Notes: a model not told the origin generated them from the sequence alone. A stretch of DNA of 64,000 nucleotides from Aquilaria yunnanensis (GCA_039654915.1 CM077599.1:78770001-78834000), one strand, 5' to 3'. Counted from the first letter of the stretch, positions 11,657 to 23,753 are shown. Numbers and translations: made by a program.

Positions 11657-11900
11657 TGTATTGAAGATAGAACTCTTATCCAACTAAATAGATAGAGTTA
11701 CTTGGAGTCGAAGTTATCACATTTCTTGTAGATATATTTATCATGTAAACGTTTACCTGCTCACGGAACTCAGGTAAATGGAACTCGTGTATTCTATATA
11801 AATAACACAAGAACCATGGTGATGTGTGTGAAGCCAAATATATTGTCTTTTAAGCATAGTGCTAGGCGAACCCACACCATACTAGACAAAGGCAGTGTGG

Positions 11901-12704
11901 TTTTAGATTCAAACAAATGTAGATAAAAACAACTCAATTTCAGACAATCATACCAATTCTTGACAAAAAAAAAAATTGCACCAATGCTTGATCTCAATAG
12001 TGGACAATCGTATGATAATTATAGCCACTCCGACATTTAGACAATTAGAAACGATTAAACAATAAAGTAACCAAAATTGTGTATCATGATGTTGCAGTCC
12101 AAGTTCAAAATTTGTAGAGAATGCCCAAATGGTTATGCACATACATGAAGATTCAAGCCCAATTAGCAGTGTGTGAGTCTGCGCCATCCTTCATGATATA
12201 GAACAAACACAGTTCCTCATACCTTTCCCTAAGAAAACCCTTAATTGGCTTGTCGGTTTTCATCGTTCTATTCTCTCCTTTGTTCCCCTATCAATTTTCA
12301 CTCGGCCAACCTAGATTATTCTAGTCGTCGTTGATAAGTAGAAAAATAAATAAAAGGAATTTACGGATGACGCTGAATAATGATTACAACTAAAAAATCA
12401 ACATTAACAAAGATTGAATCCAAATATCATAAGGGTGTTTTATTTTGGCTAAGTTAAAAGACTTGGTTTGGTCGCCGAGCTCTTTTAGAACGCAAAAGGC
12501 TAAGCCAACTGTAAGCGTCAGTGATTAGCATTAGAATTTTAAAAAAGCTATCTAAGGGTAGTTTTTAATTTTTAACTTTAGCATTTTCATCTCAACTATT
12601 AAATAAATTATCTAAAACTTTAACGCTAATGATAAAAGTTATTCTCAAATGGGGGCATTGTTTGGTTTCTGCTCATACCATGTTTCAGAGAAGCTAAACG
12701 CACC
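11901..12704. other. Intergenic stretch, no gene seen
   Basis: AT-rich DNA between the Copia element and the next solo LTR; part of it may be undetected Copia LTR. Frames at 11794-12187 (-) show no domain. Confidence 0.5.
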
Positions 12705-12709
12705 TTGCC

Positions 12710-15360
12710 TGTAGCGAAACCGGGCCCCAGTGCCCTAAATTACTAATATTGGTAGGCTATTTGGAAAATATGATTCGACTTAGGTTACAGTTGGCTAGTT
12801 ATTATTCATGAAGTATTTTAAATCTTTGCATGCAACTAGTTACTTAGCTTACCCTGCATAGGAAATATGCATGCATTATCCTGGCTATGCGATAACAATT
12901 AAATTAAAATATCATTGAAAATAGTACCATGGCAATTAACGAAAACATAATTCAAAACAAGCCAAGACATAAAACTTTAGTTGCTTTAACTTCAAGTAAC
13001 AACTATGTGCATACATCTCAAACTCATATGCACCCAAATGTAACCCTAGTGTTATACACACCAATGGACACTAGTAGAGGAGATCTATGTATGAAATTAC
13101 CATACACATAAAAGAAGTAGCTCATATCTACTAAGATCCATCCTTAGCTCTTCATTCAAGCAAGCTAGCTTCAAGTAATGAGCCATACTTTCCTTATACT
13201 CATTTAGCCTCAAACTGTAAAGTAAACACTTTGGTCGGTACTAGCTTATGCCATAAGTAACTCAGAAACTTGGAGTTTCCTACTTAAAGAATACCTTTAA
13301 ACCAATAAAACTAAGCTTTAATAGCTGCCTCTTACCAATTGTTAAGCCTGACTAGTCCACTTAAAACCTGCAGAACACTTAAGGGGTGAGTACTCTAAAG
13401 TACTCAATAAGGGATTTAGTACCTGTAGGGAAAAACAATGCAAGCATACAAATATATGTATATATATAAAATGCAAACAAAACAAGCAAGCAACCGGCAT
13501 AATCAGAGACAAGAAAGAAACAACAAATAATGCAAATGATGGATGGATTGATGGATGAAATATGTGCATGCACATGCAGCTCGGACTTCCTTACACCTGT
13601 AAGTGCTAGACTTATCGTGAGCTCTTATGGCTAGGGTACTTGGATACTGGCCCTCGTATCCTATGCTTGCACCTAACTAACCCCATAAAGTTCTCTTACG
13701 GGCGCCTTAGAGTAAGTCATCACTTACTCAAACCTTACCCGCCTTGACGGGCTACTTAGAGTAAGTCACCGCTCACTCCCTCCTTACTCGTCTCCTCCCT
13801 TAACTTATTGTGCAAGGTAGTTGCCTTATGTGGTTCAACTTACCAAGCTCTTCAAGCTTAGCTTAGGGCTCCTTAGTGGCTTACTTACCAATCATAAAGG
13901 TTAGTTAGAATCCTCTTAGGTTTCATTTTCATTGCCCAAAGGTCTGAGACCTCCCATTTGGGCCAACAAAGAGTCTAAAACCCTCCTTAATCCCCTTAGT
14001 GCTCATTTGGCAACTTAAGCACTTTAACTACCTTAGCCATCCTTACTTACCTTTCCTTAACCACACCACTTAGCTACCACCTAAATAATGCATAATTTCT
14101 AACTTAAGAATGAGTTATAAACCCAACCAAGGCTACGGAATATCTTAAATTAGCTTAGGGATGATAACCGAGAGTTTAAGACATCCTTAGGATGGCCCAA
14201 GCTTAAGGGATAATGCTTTGGTGGTGCCGTCGGCGATACGTCGCCAAAGGCATCAACGCTCTGGAATCTTGACGTCTAACGGTGACGTGTCTCCAGTTCA
14301 CATCGCCAAATGGCGTCGCCAACGGTGACTCGTCGCTAATGCATTACAGCATTGCGCGACAGCGTGCGAACTTGCATGAAACTTGCTCAAGCTTTTCTAT
14401 CCCAAGGCCAATTCACATGGGTCTTGTTTCTACTTCATTCCCACTGATAATACTCATTTCTATGCATTATTGGGGCTTAATTAACTTAAATCCCTTACCT
14501 TAAAGCAGGAAACAAACAATGAGCATATTCGAGCTCCATCAATTCCTTTGAGTTCCATGCTTGAATCAACCAAATTGGCCACCAAGAGCACGAATTTAAG
14601 ACCATTTCTAACCATTTAACAAGTTTAGAACTAACCCATATGGATCAAAGATGTTTACCCTTGGGTTTGAACAAAAAACTTGCAAGAACAACTCCAAATA
14701 CACCAATTCCACCAAAAACAAGCTAAAGGCTTGTTGGGATGGCTTTGGGAGCTTTGATTTTCATGGAAACTTGAGTGATTTGGGAGGTTTGGAAGTGGAG
14801 AGCTATGGAGGAAAGAGAGCTACGAAAATGGCAAATGAGGGAGATGATGAATAGTGTCATCTTCTCCACTTATATAGCCAACCTTTTTTCCATTTGACAC
14901 TTTGGCCTTCAAACTTAACTTTGAATCACTTAGGCCACTTAAACACTCCCCACTCCATCACTCCTTGATCCCAAAGAAATGTTTTTCTTACCTAAACACT
15001 TTGCCCTTAAGTCACTTAAGCCATTATAAAACATAATAGCTCAATTTTTCACTTAGTGCATTTTTCACCCTTAACTTTTGCTTTTGGTTCAAATGGCTAT
15101 AAACACTTATGGTCTTAAATCAATTAGCTCACAACACTTGCATGAACCTAATTTTTTTGAAATTACTGTCATGCAACTGACTTGGGCCAAAATTACTATT
15201 TTGCCCCTCATTGCCCTTTAGGTGCCAATTGCACTTTGGAACTTAATTTAACCTTACTTAGCTTGCTTTCCTTGTTTAATAAAACTTATTTGAGGGAAAT
15301 AACTTAGGATTCACTTACCTCAATATTTAATGTAGAGGAAATACTAGGAGAGCATTTACA
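12710..15360 (-). mobile_element. Long solo LTR (Gypsy-like) with TTGCC target duplication
   Basis: On the minus strand it starts TGTAAATGCTCTCCTAG and ends ...GGGCCCGGTTTCGCTACA, so it has TG...CA termini. Both flanks are TTGCC (12705-12709 and 15361-15365). At 2651 bp it is in the size range of Tekay/Del-type Gypsy LTRs. A minus-strand TATA-like box (GCTATATAAGTGG) lies near 14865-14877, with U5-like non-coding sequence downstream. No internal region is present. Short frames at 12929-14854 are incidental. Confidence 0.8.
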
Positions 15361-15388
15361 TTGCCCCCACTAAATCTCCCCTAGCATT
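15340..15388. repeat. Imperfect inverted repeat straddling the LTR/flank boundary
   Basis: The arm at 15340-15358 (AATACTAGGAGAGCATTTA, inside the LTR) pairs with 15371-15388 (TAAATCTCCCCTAGCATT, outside it), with only a few mismatches and a 12-base loop containing the target duplication. Confidence 0.7.
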
Positions 15389-16060
15389 CTGTAATTTCAA
15401 TAGTGTTAAGCAACTAAAATATCATTTATACCCACAAAGCAATTTTTTGTTTCCTTTGATTTTAACAGCTTTGTTCTTTGTCAAGCTTTATTTTTAATAA
15501 GTGATTATTTCCTGTTTTGGACTTTCCATCAATGCCTTGTTCCGTTGGCCATAGTTGCTAAGGTGAACAAAGAAAAAGATTGATGAAGGAAAAGAAAAAT
15601 TGCAGAAGACAGAGATGATGGAAAGATGAATAAGGAAATTAACGTGACTTTGAACAAATCAACTAGAAAAGAATCAGATAGGAAAGAAACCACCATATTA
15701 GAATCCTAAAATAAAAAATGACTTGATTTATATACCTCCCATTTATGTTTCACATTTAGTTCTTTTATTATGCACCTATGTCTAATTAGACATACTAAAA
15801 CATTCCTTAATCTTCTACATATAAGGCATAAATCATCAAAAACATAAACAAAAATACCCATAGTTAAAATATTCTTCTCTATAAAAAACCCTAGCTTACT
15901 ACTACTGTCTCCTCAAGTGCTGGTATCTATAAAAAACCCTAGCTTGCTACTACTGTCTCCTCAGGTGCTGATGCCGGCACCGGCGCCAGTGTTGCAACCG
16001 AACTGTCATACGTCATGATCTTGCCATATACGCCATATGTCATGTTTGAAAAAATGAAAA
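15366..16060. other. Intergenic stretch with a ~50-bp tandem duplication carrying telo-box words
   Basis: Two direct copies of TATAAAAAACCCTAGCTTRC followed by TACTACTGTCTCCTCARGTG lie at about 15878-15927 and 15928-15977. Each contains a TATA-like and a telo-box-like (AAACCCTA) word. An 18-bp perfect palindrome is at 15777-15794. No open frame follows that I can recognise. Confidence 0.6.
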
Positions 16061-16063
16061 GTT

Positions 16064-16400
16064 CTAAATGGATACCAAAAAGTGTCTAAACAAATATTTA
16101 AAAGTGTCTAACCAATACGTAGACAATTTACTCTCTTCAAAAATAACTAACTGAAACAATAAAAAAGTGTCTGAAGATGAATATGTAAAAATGTCTAAAG
16201 AAATATTTAGAAGTGTCTGACCAATATGTAGACAATTTACTCTTTTCAAAAATAACTAATTGAAATAATAAAAAGGTGTATGAATGAATGTGTAAAAGTA
16301 TCTAAAGAAAATTGACAAAATGTCTAAAGCAATACGCAAACAATTTATTTTCATGATAAAAAAATGTATACGAAATAATAAAAGAAGTGTTTAAATAGAA
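16064..16400. repeat. ~112-bp tandem repeat, three degenerate units
   Basis: Units start near 16078, 16190 and 16305. Shared words are AAGTGTCTAA, CCAATAYGTAGACAATTTACTC and TCAAAAATAACTAAYTGAAA. The last unit is the most diverged. No coding sense. Confidence 0.75.
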
Positions 16401-16439
16401 ATTTAAAAGTGTCTAAACAATCATTTAAAAAATTACAAA

Positions 16440-16690
16440 ATACCCTTGCCTTGCCCCTGACAGTTCGTTTCGGATCTTGCGACGCCGTTCATTTTCCGGA
16501 TCTTGTCCTCACCGTTCATGGTTCCTCGGCTTCCTTGGCATTCGTGGCTTCATCGCATCGCTGTTCGTTTCTCGTCACTCCTTGGCAGTGTCACTCGGGC
16601 TCCCGTCAATCGCATGATGCAGATCTTCCCGTTGTCGGAAAAAGTGGCACCTCGCCTCTGGCCGCACCTCGCGCTTATTCAACTAGAGCT
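16440..16690. other. GC-rich island in AT-rich DNA, no recognisable product
   Basis: About 250 bp of markedly higher GC, ending in ACCTCGCCTCTGGCCGCACC then TCGCGCTT. Two overlapping frames (16409-16711 and 16503-16703) exist because stops are rare in GC-rich DNA. Neither has a domain I recognise. It may be gene debris carried by a transposon. Confidence 0.4.
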
Positions 16691-16699
16691 ATATCAATA

Positions 16700-17757
16700 T
16701 TAGGATTCTAATAAAATATATTGCTAAATCTTAAATTTGAATCATAGTTAAACCCCTTACTTTTACTTATATGGAACAACTTCCTTAATTATCTTTAAAT
16801 AGTAAGTTATTTTACTCTTTTGATAAAAGCTAAATTTGACATTGAATATTTAATTTCATTAGTACCATAAAAATAAAGTTTATAATTGAATTTCCTAAGT
16901 TTTTATCATATTCAAATTATTAAAAAACATGCACTTAAATTTATATAGCTTTCAAATAGGTCATTTATAGAAAGATTTTATTAAAGATTTTGTCAAATTA
17001 ATCAGCTTTAAATTTTGTTACTTTTTCCCTTAGAATATAAGGTTTGAAATTGTTAAATATAACCACCTATAGTATTAAATTTATCACATATAGTATTCAA
17101 AATATTTTTTGTCACATTTTAAAACTTGAGTTCTATGAAAAATGAAACTATACCAAGAACCAATTTTGGTTTTCAATAAATTGCAAAATAAATTTAAATC
17201 TATGAATTGTATCAAATTGGAATTAACTATTATTGGAATATCATATTTTATGACAGAGGCTTGCATTATAGAAAAAGTTTAAGAGGTGTTCAGGGAGCAG
17301 TTATTAATAAATCTATATATTTTTTATTTTTTATTTTTTTTAGAAGTTTTAAGTAAATTAATAATTTTAGAACTGTGGTAAGGATTTTGATTGTGTGGAG
17401 GCTTAAGTATAATAAAGAAAAAAAAAATTGGGTTCTATAGGATGAAAAGTTATAGTTAAGTTACATATTTTACAGAACTAAACTCCTTCAATATTCAAGA
17501 TATATGTGAGCTAAATTATGCAATCAATTGATAACATTTTCATTTTGATTTTTTTTTTCATCTTGATCTTTTGATTGTGCTCTTTATGCATTCTAAAATT
17601 ATTAAAAATATGTTGATTTGATTCCCACTAAAAGTAATTCCTTAACAAAAAAACAAACTGTTACATGAGTGTATACATGGTGAACAATTACTATTTCAAG
17701 AAAAAAAATGATAATGTAAATTTTTCTTAACTATAGAAGAATATTACCCGGTTCAAA
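16700..17757. other. AT-rich intergenic DNA, no gene seen
   Basis: Low-complexity A/T sequence with poly-A and poly-T runs; the only frames are short and domain-free. Confidence 0.6.
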
Positions 17758-18060
17758 ATTTATTGGAAATGAATTACAAGAAAGTTTAAAATAATTAAAA
17801 AAATTGATGTTATATAGTTACTCAGAGTTAATAAATTTCATTCAGTTGAGGACTAATGTAAAATATTTAAAAAAATTTAGGACCAAAATAAAATAAATTA
17901 AAAGAAAATTTATTGGAAATAAATTAGAAGAAAATTTAAAATAATTTAAAAAAACTAATATTACACAGTTACTCAAAGGTAATAAATTTCATTCAGTTGA
18001 GGATGAATGTAAAATATTTAAAAATTTAAAACCAAAAGAAAATATTTAATGGGCTAAGGA
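17758..18060. repeat. ~150-bp direct duplication
   Basis: Copy 1 (about 17758-17885) and copy 2 (about 17909-18035) share TTATTGGAAATRAATTASAAG, CAGTTACTCA-like and TAATAAATTTCATTCAGTTG then AGGA. Both are non-coding. Confidence 0.75.
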
Positions 18061-19260
18061 TGATAAGAAAGCATGAGTTAAAGGTTAGGTGCTATTTACA
18101 AATTTTGAGTATATCAACTATTAACAAAGTTTTAAATTTCTTTTTTAACTTGAATAAAATATATTCCTTTTGCCCTACTAATTTTGCACCCTTTTTATTT
18201 TTGAGTCGTTTCAAATCTTTACAACATTTCAATATTTAGTAACTTATTTTACCATACTATCTTTCAAATTATTATTATTAACATTCACTTTTTTTAACTT
18301 TCTTGACTTATGCATAAAAAGTTAAGAGTAAAGGCAAAAACAATTTACAAACTTTCTTTTTCACTTTTTTGATCTTTGTGCCAAATCAAATAAAGCAATA
18401 TTTGTAGATAAAATGAGTATATATTACTCCAACTAAAAACTAAGGACATACTTAACTGTAGTTTATATTTTTTTTATTTCTATTATGTGCTTCTTTTTCA
18501 TTTTTTTATGCCTTTGGTGTTTTTTCTTAAACAAATTTATTGAAAGCTTTTTTTTCTCATAAATATAGTATTTAATATTTTATTTAATTAATTAAAATTT
18601 TAATATATTTATAATATTTCAAATGTCTAAAAAAATCTATGGCAATTACATGCACTTTATATATAAAAACAATTAAAGTATGCAAATATTAAATGGCCTT
18701 TTTACCCTTATATTATAATTTATTTTATTCTTTTAATGGAACCTAATTTTTTTTATATTAGAACTAAAACACTAAAATAGACCTTAAATTGCCGCTAAAT
18801 TTATTGTTTGTTACAAACTTTCTACTAACATTTTTTCTTTTCTTGCAGTAAACATACTTCCCTTGATTCTATATTACTACCAAATAATATATCAAGTACA
18901 ATAAATATTTATTGAAACTTAACATTTCAACTTAACAAGCATGACATAAGTTTGTTCTGCTATAACTTTTTTCCAACTTAATAAGTACCATCTTTGAATA
19001 TAAAATTTTTATCAATTAATTTTTTTTTCAACTAGGATAAATATGTACTATATGAAAGCTTACATATCTGGTCTGTCTTAGAGAAATAATATATTCAAAT
19101 ATGACTCAAGCATCTTTTATGAAAAATATAAAAAAAATATAATTATTGTAAAGGTCATTTTGAAATATTTTAGGACAAAAATTATTGGTTATTAGAATTA
19201 GTTGCTTATACTATAATAAGGGGGCTTTTAGCAATAATTTTTTTAAATTTTAAAAAAAAT
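18061..19260. other. AT-rich intergenic DNA, no gene seen
   Basis: Very high A/T with homopolymer runs; no frame above 60 codons on either strand. Confidence 0.6.
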
Positions 19261-19262
19261 TA

Positions 19263-19553
19263 CTCCCTCCATCCCATTTTAATTGAAACATTTCTTTGGG
19301 CACGGAGATTAAGGTGTGTGTAATTTGTGTTAATGTTTTATGTAGTAAAAATTTAAATAACGATTAAAAAAGAAAATATTCTTTTTTGGGTTTTGTGCAG
19401 TGAGAGATTGAGTGGATATTAAAAAAAGAGTCTTTATCGGGTTTTGTATAAAATGATTATTTAATTGTTTAAACTTTTCCAAAAGAGGAAACGTTTCAAC
19501 CTTTTGGACATCCCAAAAAGGAATATGTTTCAAATAAATTGGAACGGAGGAAG
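19263..19553. mobile_element. Stowaway-like MITE (Tc1/mariner type)
   Basis: Ends CTCCCTCCATCCC and GGAACGGAGGAAG are inverted repeats of the classic Stowaway type. TA dinucleotides flank it at 19261-19262 and 19554-19555. The 291-bp length fits. The minus frame crossing it (19330-19605) is not a gene. Confidence 0.85.
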
Positions 19554-19555
19554 TA

Positions 19556-20759
19556 TAAGAATTATTTTTTTCCACATGGTCATCCCTTTTAATATTATAG
19601 CACAATTTTTTATTCTTACCAACTAATTCTCTTTTTATGCTAAATAGTATTAGAAATTTTTTTTATTTTTATTTTTTTTAAAGCCAATTAAATTGTACAA
19701 GTTGTATCAAATTAGAAGTAATTTTTGTTTGACTATTATATTTCATGGTAGAGGCTCATAACCTAAAAATAGTTTTGGAGTTGTTAAGAGATGAAGTTAA
19801 TAATTTTATGTTCTAATTGCAAGTTTTTATTTTATTTAAGATTAAGCATAATAAAGAGAAGTTTGGCGGTTGTATGTCCCAAAGTCATAATTAAATTACA
19901 TAATTTTAGATCCTCACTATTGGTTTTAATCACATGGGGGATTACATGATAGAGGAAGAAATTGAAGGATTTTTAGGAGGATATATAATAAATTTTGGTA
20001 GAACAAGAAAAATTTTCAACATGTACTCTACGTATTAGATCAAAATTTTATTCATTTTGATCCAAAATATATTTTTATTAAAATTTTATTACTTTTTTTT
20101 ATTGTCATAATGTTGAATTGTTATATTTAGTTTAATAAGTTAATCTTTTTCTTTATTTATAATAAACAGAAATCACATACAATGAGCAATATATTATAAT
20201 GGATGGTGCAAGTGAGGATAGTTATCATAAAATATTATAATAAAAACTATGTAAAGAATAGAAAAAAGAAACTAATAATTGTTACTATTTATTTTGAACA
20301 ATATAATTGAAATAAGAGTTATTTAAGTTAAAACTAGGCATTTTGATTTACGTGCAACGCACGTATATAATTACTAGTTTACTAAAAAGCTGAAATAAAA
20401 CATTAACATATTCTATGACTCGATATGCATTTCAAATATTTGTTATATCAGTTTGAACTATTTTTCTAATTTCATATTCATAAAGAAAATATGAAAGATA
20501 GTTTTGAAGCTACAAATATTGTTAATGTGTACGATAATTATTGAAATAGAATTATCTATGCAACTCTTTTAGATTTAAATTGTCCAGTAACTATGACATA
20601 AAATTTGCTTCATACAAGTGGTTGTAGGTTTATCCAATAAACTTTTTCTAATGAAGGGACACAATCTCTATGGATGTAAGTGCTTATATTTTGACATTTA
20701 CAAAACCTATGGCTATGGAACTTATTTGCAAAGCTGGTCTCAAAAGCTTAGACTAACTA
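19556..20759. other. AT-rich DNA downstream of the receptor-like protein gene
   Basis: No gene seen. The part nearest 20759 will include the 3'-UTR and poly(A) region of the minus-strand gene. Confidence 0.55.
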
Positions 20760-23753
20760 TTACTGTGTCAGTTTGATAATCCAGTGAGGCTTTCCAGTAT
20801 GAAACACAAGCCATCCCAACACAACACCCAAAATGAGCCCACATGCATAACCTTGTAACACAACCTTCCAACCAAACCCAAATGCATATGAATCATCATC
20901 ATCTTCCTCTTGCAATCCTGCTGGAGGCTCTTTTGGGGCCTCACTTGAGCTGCACTTTGTTGACAATGGAGGTCCACACAATGCCAAATTTCCCAGGTAC
21001 GAGTCATTTTCGAAGGTATTAAACTGGTTACCATGAGGTATTGGTCCACTGAGGTGGTTGTAGGAGAGATTTAGGACTGATAAAAATGTCAAACCTGTCA
21101 ACTGCTGGGGAATTTCATTTGTGAGATTGTTTGAGGAGACGTCCAAGGCTTCAAGCTCTGTCAAATTTTTTAATGAGACTGGAATACTACCTATTAGCTG
21201 GTTATGAGAAAAGTTGAGCACCTTTAGCGCTTGAAGGTCCCCAACTAGCATTGGGATCTCTCCTTCAAGGTAGTTTTCTGACAAATCAATGGTAGAGAAA
21301 ATTGTTAAGATCCTTACCAGTTCTATCTCCAACCCTTTCCATGTGACCACCACAGAATCTTGGTAGTATTGTTGCCCCAAATATTGCATTCCACTTTCAC
21401 CTTTATCAACAGCCATCATTGCCTTCAAGTATTGGAAATGCAGGTCCCGAAGGGTGCCATTGAACTTGTTATTGGATATGTCGAGAATTCGCAACTTGGG
21501 GAAATAAATATCACTTACATAACCTGTTATGGTGCCTTGGAATTGATTAGAGTGAAGAACTAGGACTCGCAGATATGGAAGAAATCCTAACCAGTAAGGA
21601 AATGTGCCATTCATCTTGTTGTTTCCGAGGTCCAATACTTCAAGCATAGTACAATTAGCCAAAGATCGAGGAATTGGCCCTTCAAGTTCATTGCCATTCA
21701 AGTTCAATGTCTTCAAAGAGCACCCACTAGAAAATGTGTCTGGGATGCTCCCATGGAACCTGTTCTTTCGTAGGTCCAACGCTGAGAGCTTGTAGCTGAA
21801 GCTTCCCAAGCATTCTGGAAGCTTGCCGGTCAAGCTATTATTGGAAAGGTTAAGAACTTCAAGGATACCCATACCACATAAAAAACCAGATAACTCTCCT
21901 GCAAATCTGTTGTCAGATAATACGAGGATTCTCATGGCAGGTGGTGGCAGAGGTAGTGGTCCTTCGATCAAGTTGGCATGGAGGTCAACTATCTCAAGAG
22001 CATTCCATGGAAGCTCCTTCACCCTTGTGAGATAATTATGAGAAAGATTCAAAGACCTCAAAGTCTTCACTCCGGTTTCTGCCATCAAGTCAGGGAGTTG
22101 ACCATGAATTTTATTCCCAGAAAGATCCAGCCACGCTAACTTGTATTGTGCTCTTATGAACTCAGGGAATTTGCTCAAGTTACAAGAAGCCAAACCCAAC
22201 GAATAAAACAGTGGGAAGAAAGTGCTGCCTATGTCTCCTGTGACCACTGATAGACTGTTATATGAAAGGTGAAGTCCTCCGAGCGGGGTAGTTGAAAACC
22301 CTGAAAGCTCCAAGGTACCACTCAAATTGTTCGAGTTAAAAACAAGGAGTTGAAGAGCTTTTAGTTCAAATATTGAACTTGGGATCGAACCATAAAACCT
22401 GTTACCGCTCATGTCCAGTTTCCTCAGTAAATTTGTGTACTGAAAGTCACCAATATGGCCGGTCAGTCGATTATCATGGATGTCCAATTCCGACAACAAT
22501 GGGAGACTATAAACACCAGATGGTATTGCTCCAGTGATCAAGTTACTGTATAAGTTGAGAATGGTCAAGTTTTTTAGCATACCTAATGAAGGAGGAAGAG
22601 GGCCAACCAGTACATTCCCTGATAAATCCAGGACAGAGAGGTTGGACATGTTGCTAAACATATCTGGAATCTGGCCATTTAAATTGTTATTTTGAAGATC
22701 TAATCGCTGGAGCTGCTTGAGATTCGAGAGAGATGATGGGATGTTGCCACTGAATTCATTGTATGAGAGTGATAACTCCGGGATCATTGTAAGGTTACCA
22801 AGAGATGCTGGAATCGGCCCTTGAAACCTGCACGAGAATAAATTAAAAACCTTAAAGGAATTCAAGTTGCCTATAGCATCAGGTAATCTTCCTGATAAGT
22901 TCGTCAGAGGGACATCCAAGACTTTCAAGTTTGTACTCCAATTAACTTGGGGAAACAAGCCGTTCATGCCCATATTTCCTCCTAACTTGAGTTCCTCCAA
23001 GTTTGGCAACTGGAAGACTTCAACTGGGAGGCCCCCTTCCAAACTACATTGAGTACAACGCAGTGATCTAAGAGAAGAAGTCAAGTTCCTTAAAGAACTG
23101 AGTGAAGCTGAAGACATGTTTATGAAATCAAGTGCAAGTTCTTGCAGCCTTGACATGTTGTGGACCATATTCTCAAGAGCCAAGGTTCCTAGTGTCAGAT
23201 CAGAGTTGCCCGAGAGCTTGAGAGAGACCAACTTAGAGAGATGGGATATTTCCGGGAGAACTTGACCAGAGAATCCTGATTGAGAAAGATCGAGTTCCAC
23301 CAAGTTCACCAAGCGCCCGAAATCTGCAACACTGGTGTTTGGAATGCTATTAAAAGCAAGGTTCAGAGTTTGCAGGTGGGAGAGAAGAAAGAGGCTGCTA
23401 TTGGAGGGAATAGCAACTTCAATTTGACTGCAAGAAAGGTCAAGGCTCAACACATGACCTGTTACATTGTCACAGGTGACACCATCCCATAAGCAGCAAT
23501 CCGTACCCTCTTTCCAGGACATTGTTTTTGGGTAAGGATAAATGGAGCAACCGGCGGAAACATATAATGGGCCAATGGAAACAGTCTTGTTAAACTCAAG
23601 CAAAGCAATGCTTTCTTCATGTGAACAAAGTTGCATCGACGAGGACAAAGAAGGGATGGAGGATGAAAAACTGTATACATGGTTATATAGGAAGGAGAAG
23701 GAGAATGAGGAGAAGAAGAAAAAAGGGAGGTAGAGACTTGTGAAGCACTTCAT
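20760..23753 (-). CDS. LRR receptor-like protein (Cf/Ve type), no kinase
   Basis: Intronless 997-residue frame. A hydrophobic signal peptide (first ~28 residues) leads to an LRRNT cap (CSHEESIALLEFN ... CCLWDGVTC, about 43-95). About thirty plant-type LRRs (LxxLxLxxNxLxGxIP) follow, with a non-LRR island near the C-terminal side just before WKGLEIELVRILTIFSTIDL, typical of Cf-9/Ve1-class proteins. The block ends with SYLGNLALCGPPLSTKC, an acidic juxtamembrane stretch (EEDDDD), one transmembrane helix (about 963-985) and a short basic tail. There is no kinase domain, so signalling would need partners; Cf and Ve proteins use SOBIR1 and BAK1. Such proteins sense microbial or developmental signals at the plasma membrane. 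Many N-x-S/T sites are present. The frame is complete, so it is probably functional; the ligand cannot be told from sequence. Confidence 0.93.
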   Translation of the reverse strand: MKCFTSLYLPFFFFSSFSFSFLYNHVYSFSSSIPSLSSSMQLCSHEESIALLEFNKTVSIGPLYVSAGCSIYPYPKTMSWKEGTDCCLWDGVTCDNVTGHVLSLDLSCSQIEVAIPSNSSLFLLSHLQTLNLAFNSIPNTSVADFGRLVNLVELDLSQSGFSGQVLPEISHLSKLVSLKLSGNSDLTLGTLALENMVHNMSRLQELALDFINMSSASLSSLRNLTSSLRSLRCTQCSLEGGLPVEVFQLPNLEELKLGGNMGMNGLFPQVNWSTNLKVLDVPLTNLSGRLPDAIGNLNSFKVFNLFSCRFQGPIPASLGNLTMIPELSLSYNEFSGNIPSSLSNLKQLQRLDLQNNNLNGQIPDMFSNMSNLSVLDLSGNVLVGPLPPSLGMLKNLTILNLYSNLITGAIPSGVYSLPLLSELDIHDNRLTGHIGDFQYTNLLRKLDMSGNRFYGSIPSSIFELKALQLLVFNSNNLSGTLELSGFSTTPLGGLHLSYNSLSVVTGDIGSTFFPLFYSLGLASCNLSKFPEFIRAQYKLAWLDLSGNKIHGQLPDLMAETGVKTLRSLNLSHNYLTRVKELPWNALEIVDLHANLIEGPLPLPPPAMRILVLSDNRFAGELSGFLCGMGILEVLNLSNNSLTGKLPECLGSFSYKLSALDLRKNRFHGSIPDTFSSGCSLKTLNLNGNELEGPIPRSLANCTMLEVLDLGNNKMNGTFPYWLGFLPYLRVLVLHSNQFQGTITGYVSDIYFPKLRILDISNNKFNGTLRDLHFQYLKAMMAVDKGESGMQYLGQQYYQDSVVVTWKGLEIELVRILTIFSTIDLSENYLEGEIPMLVGDLQALKVLNFSHNQLIGSIPVSLKNLTELEALDVSSNNLTNEIPQQLTGLTFLSVLNLSYNHLSGPIPHGNQFNTFENDSYLGNLALCGPPLSTKCSSSEAPKEPPAGLQEEDDDDSYAFGFGWKVVLQGYACGLILGVVLGWLVFHTGKPHWIIKLTQ

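Larger units (their letters stand above)
7459..11900 (+). mobile_element. Degenerate Ty1/Copia retrotransposon
   Basis: Order is gag, protease, integrase, reverse transcriptase, RNase H, as in Copia. Matching LTR sequence (TTGAAGATAGAACTCTTATC, then TAGATAGAGTTACTTGGAGTC) occurs at the left (from 7459) and right (from 11657, after the purine-rich tract GCAGGGG). The left LTR runs into gag within about 90 bp, so it carries an internal deletion. The right LTR holds a TATA-like CTATATAAATA near 11796; its 3' end is unclear (I set about 11900). Many stops and frameshifts in every domain make the element inactive. No target duplication could be defined. Confidence 0.9.

Noticed and set aside
12929..14854. 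Short frames within the 2.65-kb solo LTR
   Set aside because: LTR sequence bounded by target duplications; no gag or pol similarity.
16409..16711. 100-residue plus frame in the GC-rich island
   Set aside because: No domain, overlapping second frame equally open, and no start or splice context; length follows from local GC.
21360..23733. Plus-strand frames across the receptor-like protein gene
   Set aside because: Antisense shadows of the LRR coding sequence.
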